From Oceanobacillus zhaokaii (GTDB lineage Bacteria; Bacillota; Bacilli; Bacillales; Amphibacillaceae): a stretch of 64,000 nucleotides of DNA. Each line of letters opens with the position of its first letter. Within the stretch, counting starts at the first letter, position 1. The notes under the pieces are model-generated. The model made no database searches, was not told the origin of the DNA, and saw nothing but the letters and a program-made list of their open reading frames with translations. The translations under genes were made by a program, and so were the position numbers. The stretch lies in contig NZ_CP024848.1 in assembly GCF_003352005.1 (NCBI RefSeq), positions 3,171,001 through 3,235,000 of the forward strand, in the 5' to 3' direction. Positions 26,628 through 35,035 of this stretch are shown piece after piece.

Positions 26628-28971
26628 TGTTTTCCCCTCCAGTTTGGATAATGTTCCATATTTTCTCAGGAGTAAGCGGCATCTCCACATCTGTGACACC
26701 ATATGGCTGAAGTGCATCCACTACAGCATTCATTACAGCTGCAATCGAAGCAGTCGTTCCAGTTTCTCCTATCCCCTTTGCACCGAGCTGGTTTACAGGT
26801 GATAATGTTTCCGTAAAGGCTGTTTCAATAGTTGGAAAGAAACGAGCTTTTGGCATCGTATAGTCCATGAACGAGCCTGATAATAGCTGTCCCTGATCAC
26901 TATAGACAATCCCTTCCCACATCGCTTGGCCGACTCCTTGGGCGATCCCGCCATGAACTTGACCCTCTGACGTTAGCGGGTTAATCACTCTTCCCACGTC
27001 ATCTACCGCAACATAACGCTTTAATTCAATTTGTCCGGTATCTTTATCCACCTCGGCAACAACAATATGTGTGCCAAAAGGATAGACAAAGTTCTCTGGA
27101 TCAAAGAATGCTTGTGCCTCAAGAGCTGGCTCTACTCCCTCAGGCAAATTCCATGCATAGTTTGCTGACTTAGCAATATCAACAAATTTCCGCTCCATAC
27201 CAGGTACGCCGCTAATTTTAAATACACCATCTTCAAAGTCGATATCTTCCACAGAAGTCTCCAGCTCATGTGCAGCTATTTTCTTCGCTTTTTCAATAAT
27301 TCGATCGGCAGCAATAGAAATTGCTCCACCACCTACAGCAACTGAACGAGATCCATATGTTCCCCATCCCATAGAAACTGCTTTCGTATCACTGAAAACA
27401 AATTCAATGTCTTCTAAAGGAATGCCTAATTTATCAGAGACAACTTGAGAAAATGTCGTATTATGACCTTGTCCATGCGGTGATGTACCACTGAATACAG
27501 TCACTTTTCCTGATGGATGCACTCGGATTGTCGCATTTTCCCAAACGCCTCCCTGGAATCCAATAGCACCAGCAACCGCTGACGGACCGAATCCACATAA
27601 TTCAACATAAGTGGAAAACCCAATGCCGATTAGCTTGCCTTCTTTCCTTAACGCTTCCTGTTCTGCTCTTAATTTCTTATAATCTAGGATTTCCAATGCT
27701 TTATTTAGCGGTTTTTCATAATCACCACTGTCATAGACGAGTCCTTGCGCATTCGTGTATGGGAAATCCTCTTTTTTCGCGAAATTCTTTCTTCTAAATT
27801 CTACAGGGTCCATGCCAATTTCACGGGCAAATAAATCTATCATCCGTTCGATTTGATACGTGGATTCCGGTTTGCCTGCACCTCGATAAGCATCGGTAGG
27901 CGTTGTATTTGTATAAACACCGAATGTCTCGCAAGCTGCCTTAGGAATATCATATGCTCCTGTAATCATCAGTCCAAAATCAATTGTCGGTACACCCGGA
28001 CCAAAAGTTGAAAGATACGCACCCATATTGGCGGTATTTTTTACACGAATAGCTGTTAGTTTCCCATCTCGTGTTCCAGCCAGCTCCACGTCAATAATTT
28101 CATCTCTTCCATGGTTTGCAGCTGAAAAATGCTCGTTTCTTTCTTCAATCCACTTTACAGGCTGTTTCAGGTCTCTTGCTGCATAGCCAATCAATGCCTC
28201 GTCAGGATAAACTCCAATTTTCCCACCAAAGCCTCCACCTATATCAGGAGCGATAACTCTTAATTTTGCTTCCGAAATATTCAATACTTCAGACAGCACC
28301 ATCCGATGGATATGCGGGTTCTGCGATGTGCACCATAAGGTTAGTTCTCCATTACCAGGGTTATACTGTCCGATTGCCGCACGTGTTTCTATTGGGCTAG
28401 GTGCAACACGCTGCACATTGAAGCTTTCCCGAACAACAACCTCTGCATTTTCGATTTCTTCATCAGGTACTTCTCCTGCTTTCCAATGAAAGGCAATATT
28501 GTTTTCGATATCATCATGAACAAGCGGTGCATTTCCCTGCATCGCTTCTTTCTGTCTTACAGAAACAGGCAGCAGTTCATAGTCAACTTCAATCAGATCT
28601 AATACATCCCGAACACCATAACGATCTTCCGCAATCACTAGCACAACACCATCACCAACATAACGTACACGATCTATCGCCAGTGGATATTGTGGAGCTT
28701 CCTTTAAGTTTGAACCTGGAATGAGCCACGAAGAAGGGATACGTCCAATTTTCCCTTCCAAATCTTTTCCTGTGTAAATTGCCACAACTCCTGGGGCTTC
28801 TAATGCTTTTTCAACATTAATACTCTTAATCATTGCATGTGCATGGGGACTCCTTAGAATTGCAGCATGCAGCATACCTGGAAGTTGGATATCATCTGAA
28901 AAATATCCGTTTCCAGTCAGCAGCCTCGGATCTTCTTTCCGCTTAATCCTAGCACCTACTTTATTGGCCAT
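26614..28971 (-). CDS. Molybdopterin-binding large subunit of molybdenum hydroxylase (CoxL-like, form II)
   Basis: About 785 aa catalytic subunit. Cofactor-binding GGGFGGK lies at 245-251. The active-site loop reads AYRGAGK at 361-367. True (form I) CO dehydrogenase has AYxCSFR with the copper-binding Cys; here that Cys is missing, so the enzyme is not a CO dehydrogenase. Other parts are GTSPHGQGHNTTFSQVVSDK and the catalytic Glu in GAKGIGETGTTAS near residue 740. Form II enzymes hydroxylate varied N-heterocycles or aldehydes. The start at 28971 follows GGGGAGGG, 2 nt after the coxS stop. The neighbouring lactamase/carboxylase genes suggest a ring-containing substrate; that is inference. Confidence 0.93.
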   Translation of the reverse strand: MANKVGARIKRKEDPRLLTGNGYFSDDIQLPGMLHAAILRSPHAHAMIKSINVEKALEAPGVVAIYTGKDLEGKIGRIPSSWLIPGSNLKEAPQYPLAIDRVRYVGDGVVLVIAEDRYGVRDVLDLIEVDYELLPVSVRQKEAMQGNAPLVHDDIENNIAFHWKAGEVPDEEIENAEVVVRESFNVQRVAPSPIETRAAIGQYNPGNGELTLWCTSQNPHIHRMVLSEVLNISEAKLRVIAPDIGGGFGGKIGVYPDEALIGYAARDLKQPVKWIEERNEHFSAANHGRDEIIDVELAGTRDGKLTAIRVKNTANMGAYLSTFGPGVPTIDFGLMITGAYDIPKAACETFGVYTNTTPTDAYRGAGKPESTYQIERMIDLFAREIGMDPVEFRRKNFAKKEDFPYTNAQGLVYDSGDYEKPLNKALEILDYKKLRAEQEALRKEGKLIGIGFSTYVELCGFGPSAVAGAIGFQGGVWENATIRVHPSGKVTVFSGTSPHGQGHNTTFSQVVSDKLGIPLEDIEFVFSDTKAVSMGWGTYGSRSVAVGGGAISIAADRIIEKAKKIAAHELETSVEDIDFEDGVFKISGVPGMERKFVDIAKSANYAWNLPEGVEPALEAQAFFDPENFVYPFGTHIVVAEVDKDTGQIELKRYVAVDDVGRVINPLTSEGQVHGGIAQGVGQAMWEGIVYSDQGQLLSGSFMDYTMPKARFFPTIETAFTETLSPVNQLGAKGIGETGTTASIAAVMNAVVDALQPYGVTDVEMPLTPEKIWNIIQTGGENNDTI

Positions 28972-28972
28972 T

Positions 28973-29473
28973 TTATCTGCCCTCCCCAACGACTTGGTTT
29001 TCTGCAGCCATTAACTTTGCTGCATGTTTTACTGCGCTTACAATAAATTGATAGCCAGTACAGCGGCAAATAACCCCTTCAAGGCCTTCACGAATTTCTT
29101 CGTCACTTGGTTCAGGATTTTCTTGGAGAAGACCAATTGCCGCCATCATAACACCAGGCGTACAATAGCCACATTGCAATCCATGCTCCTCCCAGAATGC
29201 CTTTTGCATCGGGTGGAGATTTTCAACGGTGCCAAGTCCTTCTACAGTAATTATTTCTGAACCATCAACCTGTACAGCAAGCAGTGTGCAGGACTTCACC
29301 ACATGACCATCCACCATGACCGAGCAGGATCCACATTGACTCGTGTCACAACCAATATGAGTACCGGTAAGCGAGAGGCCATCGCGGATAAAATGCGTTA
29401 ACAACATTCGTGGTTCCACCTTCGCACTTCTCTCTTTTCCATTAATTTTTACTGTTACGTTTACCTCTTCCAT
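28973..29473 (-). CDS. 2Fe-2S iron-sulfur subunit of molybdenum hydroxylase (CoxS-like)
   Basis: About 166 aa with two 2Fe-2S clusters. The N-terminal plant-type ferredoxin cluster is CDTSQCGSCSVMVDG with a fourth Cys in VKSCTLLAVQ. The C-terminal cluster is CGYCTPGVMM and ICRCTGY. Cysteine spacing is standard for this subunit. I chose ATG at 29473; GGAGG lies 10 nt upstream. Gene order S-L-M is typical. Confidence 0.93.
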   Translation of the reverse strand: MEEVNVTVKINGKERSAKVEPRMLLTHFIRDGLSLTGTHIGCDTSQCGSCSVMVDGHVVKSCTLLAVQVDGSEIITVEGLGTVENLHPMQKAFWEEHGLQCGYCTPGVMMAAIGLLQENPEPSDEEIREGLEGVICRCTGYQFIVSAVKHAAKLMAAENQVVGEGR

Positions 29474-29505
29474 TAATCCATCCACCTCCATATTTTTTTA
29501 AAAAT

Positions 29506-29952
29506 TTATGCTGCTTTCTTTGTTTCCTTATCTACATCTTTAAAAAATTGGCCAATCACTACCTTGGCAACTCCACCAACTACGCGTTGACCAATAGATG
29601 CTAATAAGCCGGTAATCTGCACCTCTGCAACACAGGTTAAAACCGTACCTTCAGCCGTTTCCTCGAATTGTATCGCAGCATCTGCGTCGATTTCTCCTGG
29701 TTTCCCCTTTGCTTTTACAAGTAAGCGATAAGCTTCTGGCTCTTCCATATCTAATTGTTCTACATCTGCCGTAAATTCACCCTTTATCGGTCCTATGTTA
29801 ATCCCTAATACAGAGTGATATTTATTTTCTTCAACTTCTTCAAATACTTTGCAGCCTGGTAATGCTTTCTGAAGTACTTCTTTGTCCTGAATCGTTTCCC
29901 ATACAATGTTTCTTGGAACCCCTTTAAACGTATAAACATGTTCAATTCGCAA
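29506..29952 (-). CDS. CoxG-like SRPBCC family protein
   Basis: 148 aa. The sequence VPRNIVWETIQDKEVLQKAL followed by PGCKVFEEVEENKYHSVLGI is the CoxG pattern of the START/SRPBCC fold. CoxG proteins have been linked to membrane anchoring or maturation of CoxSLM-type enzymes. The last residues are Lys-rich (KDVDKETKKAA). The start codon is TTG, supported by GGGGTGA about 4 nt upstream. It is the first gene of the hydroxylase part, 104 nt after pxpA. Confidence 0.85.
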   Translation of the reverse strand: MRIEHVYTFKGVPRNIVWETIQDKEVLQKALPGCKVFEEVEENKYHSVLGINIGPIKGEFTADVEQLDMEEPEAYRLLVKAKGKPGEIDADAAIQFEETAEGTVLTCVAEVQITGLLASIGQRVVGGVAKVVIGQFFKDVDKETKKAA

Positions 29953-30007
29953 AACGTCACCCCATTTTCATAATAATCAGTTATTTTTTAACAGTTGTTC
30001 TCTTCAT

Positions 30008-30044
30008 TTCATCTGGAAGGGCAGTGTTCCTCCTTCCAGATGAA
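30008..30044. terminator. Hairpin between pxpA and coxG
   Basis: TTCATCTGGAAGG (30008-30020) pairs with CCTTCCAGATGAA (30032-30044), 13 bp. No T run follows on the minus strand, so it may be a processing or attenuation site, not a full terminator. Confidence 0.5.
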
Positions 30045-30056
30045 TCAAGAAAAGCA

Positions 30057-30821
30057 TTAAATGATTTGCTTAATCGGAACAATTTCAATATTATTTTCAG
30101 TTAGTGCATGAACGATAGCCTTTGCTAATTCAGGAGCACCTGGTGTATCACCATGAATGCAAATGGTCTCTGCCTCTATACGCGTATCCTTACCATCGTG
30201 AGTAATTACTTTATTTTCCTTAACCATCCGAACCACTCTGTCCGCCATTGCGTTATAGTCCGTAATTGCTGTTCCTGTCCTCGTCAGCACGATTGAACCG
30301 TTTTCAGTATGCTCTCGATCTGAATAGGCTTCTTTTGCAACAGGAATTCCCATCTTAATCGCTTCCTCCATAAATTCTGAATTATTTAAGGAGAAAACAA
30401 TCATATCAGGGTTAACATCATGAATGGCTTCCAGAATCGCACGTGCTACTTGCTTATCCTCCATTGCCTTCATAAACAAAGCACCATGCGGCTTACAATG
30501 CTGAATTTTAACATCATATAGATTAGCAAACTCTCTTAATGCCCCCATTTGGTATGTAACATAGTCCTTCACTTCCTGAGGAGTACAGTTCATATCACGG
30601 CGGCCAAACCCAAGCAAATCGGGAAAACCAGGATGAACTCCTATACCAACGCTATGCGCTTTGGCTAGTTCAATCGTTTTCCTCATGACATGTGGATCCC
30701 CTGCATGGAAACCACAAGCAATATTTGCTGAGGTGATATATTTCATCATCTCTTCATCATTTCCTTGTGTGTATAAACCGAAGCTTTCACCCATGTCACA
30801 GTTTAAATCGACCTTATACAT
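30057..30821 (-). CDS. pxpA: 5-oxoprolinase subunit A (LamB/YcsF family)
   Basis: About 254 aa. The N-terminus VDLNCDMGESFG is the family signature, followed by SANIACGFHAGDP and VGIGVHPGFPDLLGFGRR, with CIHGDTPGAPELAK at the end. With PxpB and PxpC it hydrolyses 5-oxo-L-proline (a lactam) to glutamate with ATP. GTGAGGG lies before the ATG at 30821, 8 nt after the biotin carboxylase stop. In this cluster PxpBC are separated from PxpA by biotin carboxylase and carrier genes, which raises the question of the true substrate. Confidence 0.9.
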   Translation of the reverse strand: MYKVDLNCDMGESFGLYTQGNDEEMMKYITSANIACGFHAGDPHVMRKTIELAKAHSVGIGVHPGFPDLLGFGRRDMNCTPQEVKDYVTYQMGALREFANLYDVKIQHCKPHGALFMKAMEDKQVARAILEAIHDVNPDMIVFSLNNSEFMEEAIKMGIPVAKEAYSDREHTENGSIVLTRTGTAITDYNAMADRVVRMVKENKVITHDGKDTRIEAETICIHGDTPGAPELAKAIVHALTENNIEIVPIKQII

Positions 30822-30829
30822 TGAATCCC

Positions 30830-32185
30830 TCACTTTATTTGAATTGTATCCGCTAATTCCTGAAGAAAATTAGTTGTATAATCTCCTAGCTCAAACGGCT
30901 TTTGACTCATAATATTTTCAAGCAATGAGATATTCGTTTTTATCCCGGATATTTCCATTTGTGCTAGTACTTCTTTCATCTTATGAATTGCTGTTTTGCG
31001 GTCTTCACTGTGCACAATAACCTTGCCAATCATTGGGTCATAAAATGGCGAAACGACTGTTCTTTCAACAACACCAAATTCAAATCTTGCCCCGTCTTCC
31101 ACAAGTTTCAGGGTTTCAATTGTTCCTGGCGAAGGAAAATAGGTTACAGGATCCTCTGCATACACCCGGCATTCAATGGCATGTCCCTGCTTCGTAATTT
31201 CCTCCTGACGAAGAGGCAAGCGCTCATTAGCAGCAATGCGAAGCTGCCATTCTACTAAATCTACGCCTGTAATTTCTTCTGTGACGGGATGCTCTACTTG
31301 TAATCTAGTATTCATTTCCAAAAAGTAAAAATTAGCCTCACCATCAAAAATAAATTCCATTGTTCCCACATTTGTATATCCAAGATGCTTCGCTCCAGTT
31401 AAAGCAGCATTCACTAATTCTCCCCTCTGTTTTTCACTTAAGAATGGTGATGGACTTTCCTCAATTACTTTTTGGTGCCTCCGTTGAACAGAGCATTCCC
31501 GCTCATATAAATGCACCATATTGCCATGCGTGTCTCCAGCTACTTGCACTTCGATATGTCTCGGATTTGAAATCCACTTTTCCAAAAATACAGCATCATC
31601 ACCAAAAAACTGCTGGGATTGCTGTTTAACCGAGGAGAAGTTTTTTGTTAATTCTTCTTCTGTTTGAATCAGCTTCATTCCAATCCCACCACCACCAGCA
31701 CTCGCCTTCAGCATGAGAGGAAACCCTAAGGAATCAGCAACAGTTAAGGCTTGCTCCACAGACTCCAGTCTTTTCTCCGACCCTGGAACCACGGGAATAC
31801 CAGCCTCACTCATCTGTATTCTCGACTCCAATTTGCTGCTCATTAATTTCATTACTTCTGCTGTCGGTCCGATAAAAACAATGTTTTCTGTTTCACACCG
31901 TTCGACTAAAGCTGGATTTTCTGATAAAAATCCATACCCCGGGTGAATCGCTTCAGCATTTGTTTCTTTAGCTGCTGCAATTATCTTATCGATATTAAGA
32001 TAGCTTTTCTTCGCTTGATTCTCCCCAATATTGACTGACTCTGTCGCCTCTTTCACATACGGCGCATCCTTATCGGCATCCGAATATACCGCTACCGTTT
32101 GAATGCCCAGGCGATTACAAGTACGTATAATTCTTCTCGCAATCTCTCCGCGGTTTGCAATTAAAATCTTATTAAAATAACCCAT
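30830..32185 (-). CDS. Biotin carboxylase (AccC-like), operon-specific copy
   Basis: 451 aa ATP-grasp biotin carboxylase, starting KILIANRGEIARRIIRTC. The glycine-rich ATP loop is KASAGGGGIGMKLI, the bicarbonate/biotin region is RECSVQRRHQKVIEESPSP, and the Mg-ligand segment FYFLEMNTRLQVEHPVTE is intact. It carboxylates biotin on a carrier protein using bicarbonate and ATP. Its operon places it after the 81-aa carrier and the PxpBC genes, not with accA/accD, so it may serve a dedicated carboxylase or be a second AccC. TTGGAGGTGA precedes the ATG. Confidence 0.9.
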   Translation of the reverse strand: MGYFNKILIANRGEIARRIIRTCNRLGIQTVAVYSDADKDAPYVKEATESVNIGENQAKKSYLNIDKIIAAAKETNAEAIHPGYGFLSENPALVERCETENIVFIGPTAEVMKLMSSKLESRIQMSEAGIPVVPGSEKRLESVEQALTVADSLGFPLMLKASAGGGGIGMKLIQTEEELTKNFSSVKQQSQQFFGDDAVFLEKWISNPRHIEVQVAGDTHGNMVHLYERECSVQRRHQKVIEESPSPFLSEKQRGELVNAALTGAKHLGYTNVGTMEFIFDGEANFYFLEMNTRLQVEHPVTEEITGVDLVEWQLRIAANERLPLRQEEITKQGHAIECRVYAEDPVTYFPSPGTIETLKLVEDGARFEFGVVERTVVSPFYDPMIGKVIVHSEDRKTAIHKMKEVLAQMEISGIKTNISLLENIMSQKPFELGDYTTNFLQELADTIQIK

Positions 32186-32206
32186 AGCTATTCACCTCCA
32201 AGCTAA

Positions 32207-32452
32207 TTATTTCGCATTGATTATTGCAATTTCCTGACCAGCATCAATCGAATCTTCATGTTCTATAGCGAAACTTTCAATAACTCCATCATCTTCAGCC
32301 TTAATTTCGAAATAGCTCTTCATTACTTCCACTAAGCCGATTACCTGACCAGCACTCACGGTATCCCCTTCATTGACATACACATCTTCTTCTGGTGATG
32401 GCTTTCTGTAAAATACACCTGGGATTGGTGATACTACCTTTGATTGACTCAT
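32207..32452 (-). CDS. Biotin carboxyl carrier-like protein, short form
   Basis: 81 aa, essentially one biotinyl/lipoyl domain. The biotinylation site is EVMKS with Lys45, in the usual position between two half-domains (VNEGDTVSAGQVIGLVEVMK). The Ala-rich linker and N-terminal extension of AccB are absent. It lies between pxpC and the biotin carboxylase gene with short gaps (14 and 21 nt), pointing to a dedicated pair. Confidence 0.87.
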   Translation of the reverse strand: MSQSKVVSPIPGVFYRKPSPEEDVYVNEGDTVSAGQVIGLVEVMKSYFEIKAEDDGVIESFAIEHEDSIDAGQEIAIINAK

Positions 32453-32466
32453 ATCTGACCCTCCAT

Positions 32467-33441
32467 TTATGAACTAAGATTTTGTTTAATTTCTGCTAGT
32501 TTTTCCTTCACTTCATTTCTTGCTGCCAGTGCTTCATCAATATCAACCGAAACAAACCGGACCGTCTCATTCGTCTTCACTTGTCCAAGCATATTTAAAT
32601 CAGCACTGATAATTGTAGCAATTGTTGCGTATCCTCCACCTGTTACGGCATCATTTAATAACGCAATTGGCTCTACACCGTCAGGAACTTGGATGGAACC
32701 AATTGGGTAACCTAAATCCACCACATTGGAAGGGTTGCTTCCAGCACCAAAAGGCTGATCCCGTTCTACAAAATTCAATCTTTCCCCTTTAAAGCGATAA
32801 CCCACTCGATTGGCTTCTGGCGTAACTTTCCAATCAATGGAGAAAAATCTTTCCTTGCTCTCTTCGGTAAGACGGTAACTACAAAGCCCCAGTACAACAC
32901 GAATTTCATGGTGCTTATCGAACGCAGGAATAAGGTGATCAGCTATACGTGTTCCAGGCTGAATGTCTCTTACTTTTTCATTACCAATTTGAAGCTTGTC
33001 ATTTTCCTGAAGCTTACCTCCATTTAGGCCACCAATACCACATAAAGTATAAGTAGAGCGTGAATTCATAATTTCCGGTACATCAATACCACCAGCTACA
33101 GCTACATATACTCGAGCCCCTTGTTTAACAAAATCAAATGAAAGCTTATCCCCAGCTTTGATTTCTAAAGCTTCCCACATTGGCACAGACTTTCCATTTA
33201 TTTTCGGCGGTATATCTCCACCTGTAACCGCAATAATCGTATCCTCCTGAAATTCGAGCACAGGTCCTAAATATGTAATTTCCAAAGATGCAGCGCTTTC
33301 ATTATTTCCAACAAGTAAATTTCCTGCAGTATACGAGTATTTATCCATCGCACCAGATGGCGGCATGCCGACTTCATAGAAACCAATTCGCCCTGTATCC
33401 TGTACAGTTGTTTCTAACCCGGGACTTATTACATGAATCAT
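32467..33441 (-). CDS. pxpC: 5-oxoprolinase subunit C / biotin-dependent carboxyltransferase domain (AHS2, KipA)
   Basis: 324 aa AHS2 (KipA) fold. Key segments are GLETTVQDTGRIGFYEVGMP, PSGAMDKYSYTAGNLLVGN, and the late GSIQVPDGVEPIALLNDAVT followed by GGYATIATII. This domain occurs in PxpC and also as half of the urea carboxylase transferase. Its ATG overlaps the pxpB stop (ATGA-type). The nearby biotin genes leave both roles open. Confidence 0.88.
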   Translation of the reverse strand: MIHVISPGLETTVQDTGRIGFYEVGMPPSGAMDKYSYTAGNLLVGNNESAASLEITYLGPVLEFQEDTIIAVTGGDIPPKINGKSVPMWEALEIKAGDKLSFDFVKQGARVYVAVAGGIDVPEIMNSRSTYTLCGIGGLNGGKLQENDKLQIGNEKVRDIQPGTRIADHLIPAFDKHHEIRVVLGLCSYRLTEESKERFFSIDWKVTPEANRVGYRFKGERLNFVERDQPFGAGSNPSNVVDLGYPIGSIQVPDGVEPIALLNDAVTGGGYATIATIISADLNMLGQVKTNETVRFVSVDIDEALAARNEVKEKLAEIKQNLSS

Positions 33442-34340
33442 GCGTACAACCTCCTTAACACTTCTTCCGAAAACCCTTTTGGATCATCGAGTACTTGTTT
33501 AGGTGTAAATGTAATATCCTTTGTCAAATAACGAAAAGTTCCATCTTCCACTGTTTTCCTTATTTCTTCATATTCCTTTTGATCAATACTGCGATATCTG
33601 AAAATATCTCCCTGTCTAGGGAATGTGATCGAATCCTTGAAATCATACGTCCGCTGATCTTTATCAAAAATAGGAGCTGCAGCTGTACCGAATAGCTGAT
33701 ACCCGCCAGCACCCTGAACCGGATAAATTACCGTAAATGCACCGCCTAAACCAAATGCCCGCTCAGGGGTAAATGTCCTTGGACGAACATACTTCGGTGC
33801 TTCAATCTGCTGCTCGCGAGGAACCATTTGATAACACCATGGAAGCCCCGGAACGAAGCCGATCATCGATACGAGATAAGGACTATCTGTGATAGCCTTT
33901 ATTAATTCCTCTTTCGAATCAAAGCCATTAATTCGTGCTACATATTCTAGATCAGTAGAATCAGGGTCTTGATGTCGATCACGGAAACGCATCAACGCTT
34001 CATGTGTCCATGGATCATCAAAAAGCACAGGAACATCAACCATACGAGAAGATATTTCAAAATCATCAATGGAGACAGACTGTTCCAGCCCTTGCAATTT
34101 ACTAATTAATTTATCAGGATGAATACGATCTGGGTCGAAACGAACCATATAAGATGCATTGGAAGGACAAATGTCCAAGATACCTGGTAAATTCTCTTCT
34201 TTTAATTGTCTTGTGATGGCCATAGCTTTAAAGTTTATGTTCAAATCCATCGCCTCAGATAATTCAACGAAAACAAACTCATCTCCACCATATTCATAAC
34301 GCGCCACTGTCACATCACCTCTCCTTAATATCCATTTCAT
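33438..34340 (-). CDS. pxpB: 5-oxoprolinase subunit B / carboxyltransferase domain (AHS1, KipI)
   Basis: 300 aa AHS1 (KipI) fold, somewhat longer than typical PxpB because of an N-terminal extension. Key segments are PVLFDDP, MIGFVPGLPWCYQMV, and the conserved GGAFTVIYPVQGAGGYQLFG. In B. subtilis KipI also inhibits the sporulation kinase KinA. First gene of the long operon; its start is 130 nt from the TATAAT box of a near-consensus promoter. Confidence 0.87.
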   Translation of the reverse strand: MKWILRRGDVTVARYEYGGDEFVFVELSEAMDLNINFKAMAITRQLKEENLPGILDICPSNASYMVRFDPDRIHPDKLISKLQGLEQSVSIDDFEISSRMVDVPVLFDDPWTHEALMRFRDRHQDPDSTDLEYVARINGFDSKEELIKAITDSPYLVSMIGFVPGLPWCYQMVPREQQIEAPKYVRPRTFTPERAFGLGGAFTVIYPVQGAGGYQLFGTAAAPIFDKDQRTYDFKDSITFPRQGDIFRYRSIDQKEYEEIRKTVEDGTFRYLTKDITFTPKQVLDDPKGFSEEVLRRLYA

Positions 34341-34474
34341 CTTTTTGGCGGAAGCACTTCCTTGTCCAAAACTTCAGAAAGTTATTAATTTTATTTTACT
34401 TTGATTTGTTAGAATTAGTAAAGCTATTTGGCAAGTAACTTCCATTTATAGATATAACTTTAATATATTTTAAA

Positions 34475-34502
34475 ATTATAAATTTATAGATTAGTATGTC
34501 AA
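34475..34502 (-). promoter_or_regulatory. Sigma-A promoter of the pxp-cox operon
   Basis: On the minus strand TTGACA (34502-34497), a 16-bp spacer and TATAAT (34480-34475). It is the only strong promoter seen upstream of pxpB. Confidence 0.75.
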
Positions 34503-34523
34503 TAATTCTAAATTTTTTAAAGT

Positions 34524-34551
34524 ACCAGATTTATATATTCTTTGGTACCAG
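34524..34551. promoter_or_regulatory. GabR-type operator in front of the pxp-cox operon
   Basis: ACCAG at 34524-34528 and 34547-34551, a 23-bp step, each preceded by GT (GTACCAG and GGTACCAG). The pair begins 22 bp upstream of the -35 box. The gabT-gabR region has the same pair, with AAAGTACCAGA shared letter for letter at the first element, and in the same orientation relative to the minus-strand operon. Confidence 0.55.
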
Positions 34552-34625
34552 CCAGATGAATCTTTTCGTTAGGTGGTTGCTTGTTGGAGGTTCCTCTCTT
34601 TTCGGTCGAATCAAGGTTTAAGTAC

Positions 34626-34665
34626 AAAAAAAGATGTTTCAAAGGCCAATCCCCTTTAAAACATC
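34626..34665 (-). terminator. Intrinsic terminator, minus strand
   Basis: GATGTTT-AAAGG (34633-34645) pairs with CCTTT-AAACATC (ending 34665), followed on the minus strand by seven T (34632-34626). It isolates the pxp promoter from the upstream Pho-regulated gene. Confidence 0.75.
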
Positions 34666-34882
34666 CTATACTCAAATTATTTTGCTATTCCAATTGTTAT
34701 TATATCTATTTTCTCCTCCGCTTCATCCCAGAAATTCCCTCAAAATGACTAATCTGAGAAAATCTATGCAAAAGCAAACGAAGCTACCACGCAATAATTT
34801 TGTCTGGGTTCATATCGATAATTTGACTTTTTCCTTGGAATGCACATTTCAATAATCGATTGTAATTAAATACAAAGATTAG

Positions 34883-34920
34883 ATTTCCCTTTATTTATAG
34901 GGCTTATAAATAAGGGAAAT
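34883..34920. terminator. Long hairpin downstream of the glycerophosphodiesterase gene
   Basis: ATTTCCCTT-TATTTATA pairs with TTATAAATAAGGGAAAT around GGGC. It lies about 115 nt after the gene's stop. T runs are short. Confidence 0.5.
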
Positions 34921-35035
34921 ATTTAAAAACTGTTAGAAGCAAGGTGCCTTAAAATCCCCCCCTGTCCCTAAGTCAGTCTTATTTTATTTTCACTACTAAC
35001 CATGGATTGCTAGATTAATAGTCTTACGCCAATTC

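Larger units (their letters stand above)
34552..35035. other. Intergenic stretch between the pxp promoter and the glycerophosphodiesterase gene
   Basis: No convincing gene. It contains two hairpins described separately (34626-34665 and 34883-34920). Short frames inside lack ribosome binding sites. Confidence 0.4.

Noticed and set aside
26614..29473. Aerobic carbon monoxide dehydrogenase
   Set aside because: The CoxL active-site loop is AYRGAGK and lacks the copper-binding Cys of true CO dehydrogenase, although gene order resembles a cox cluster.
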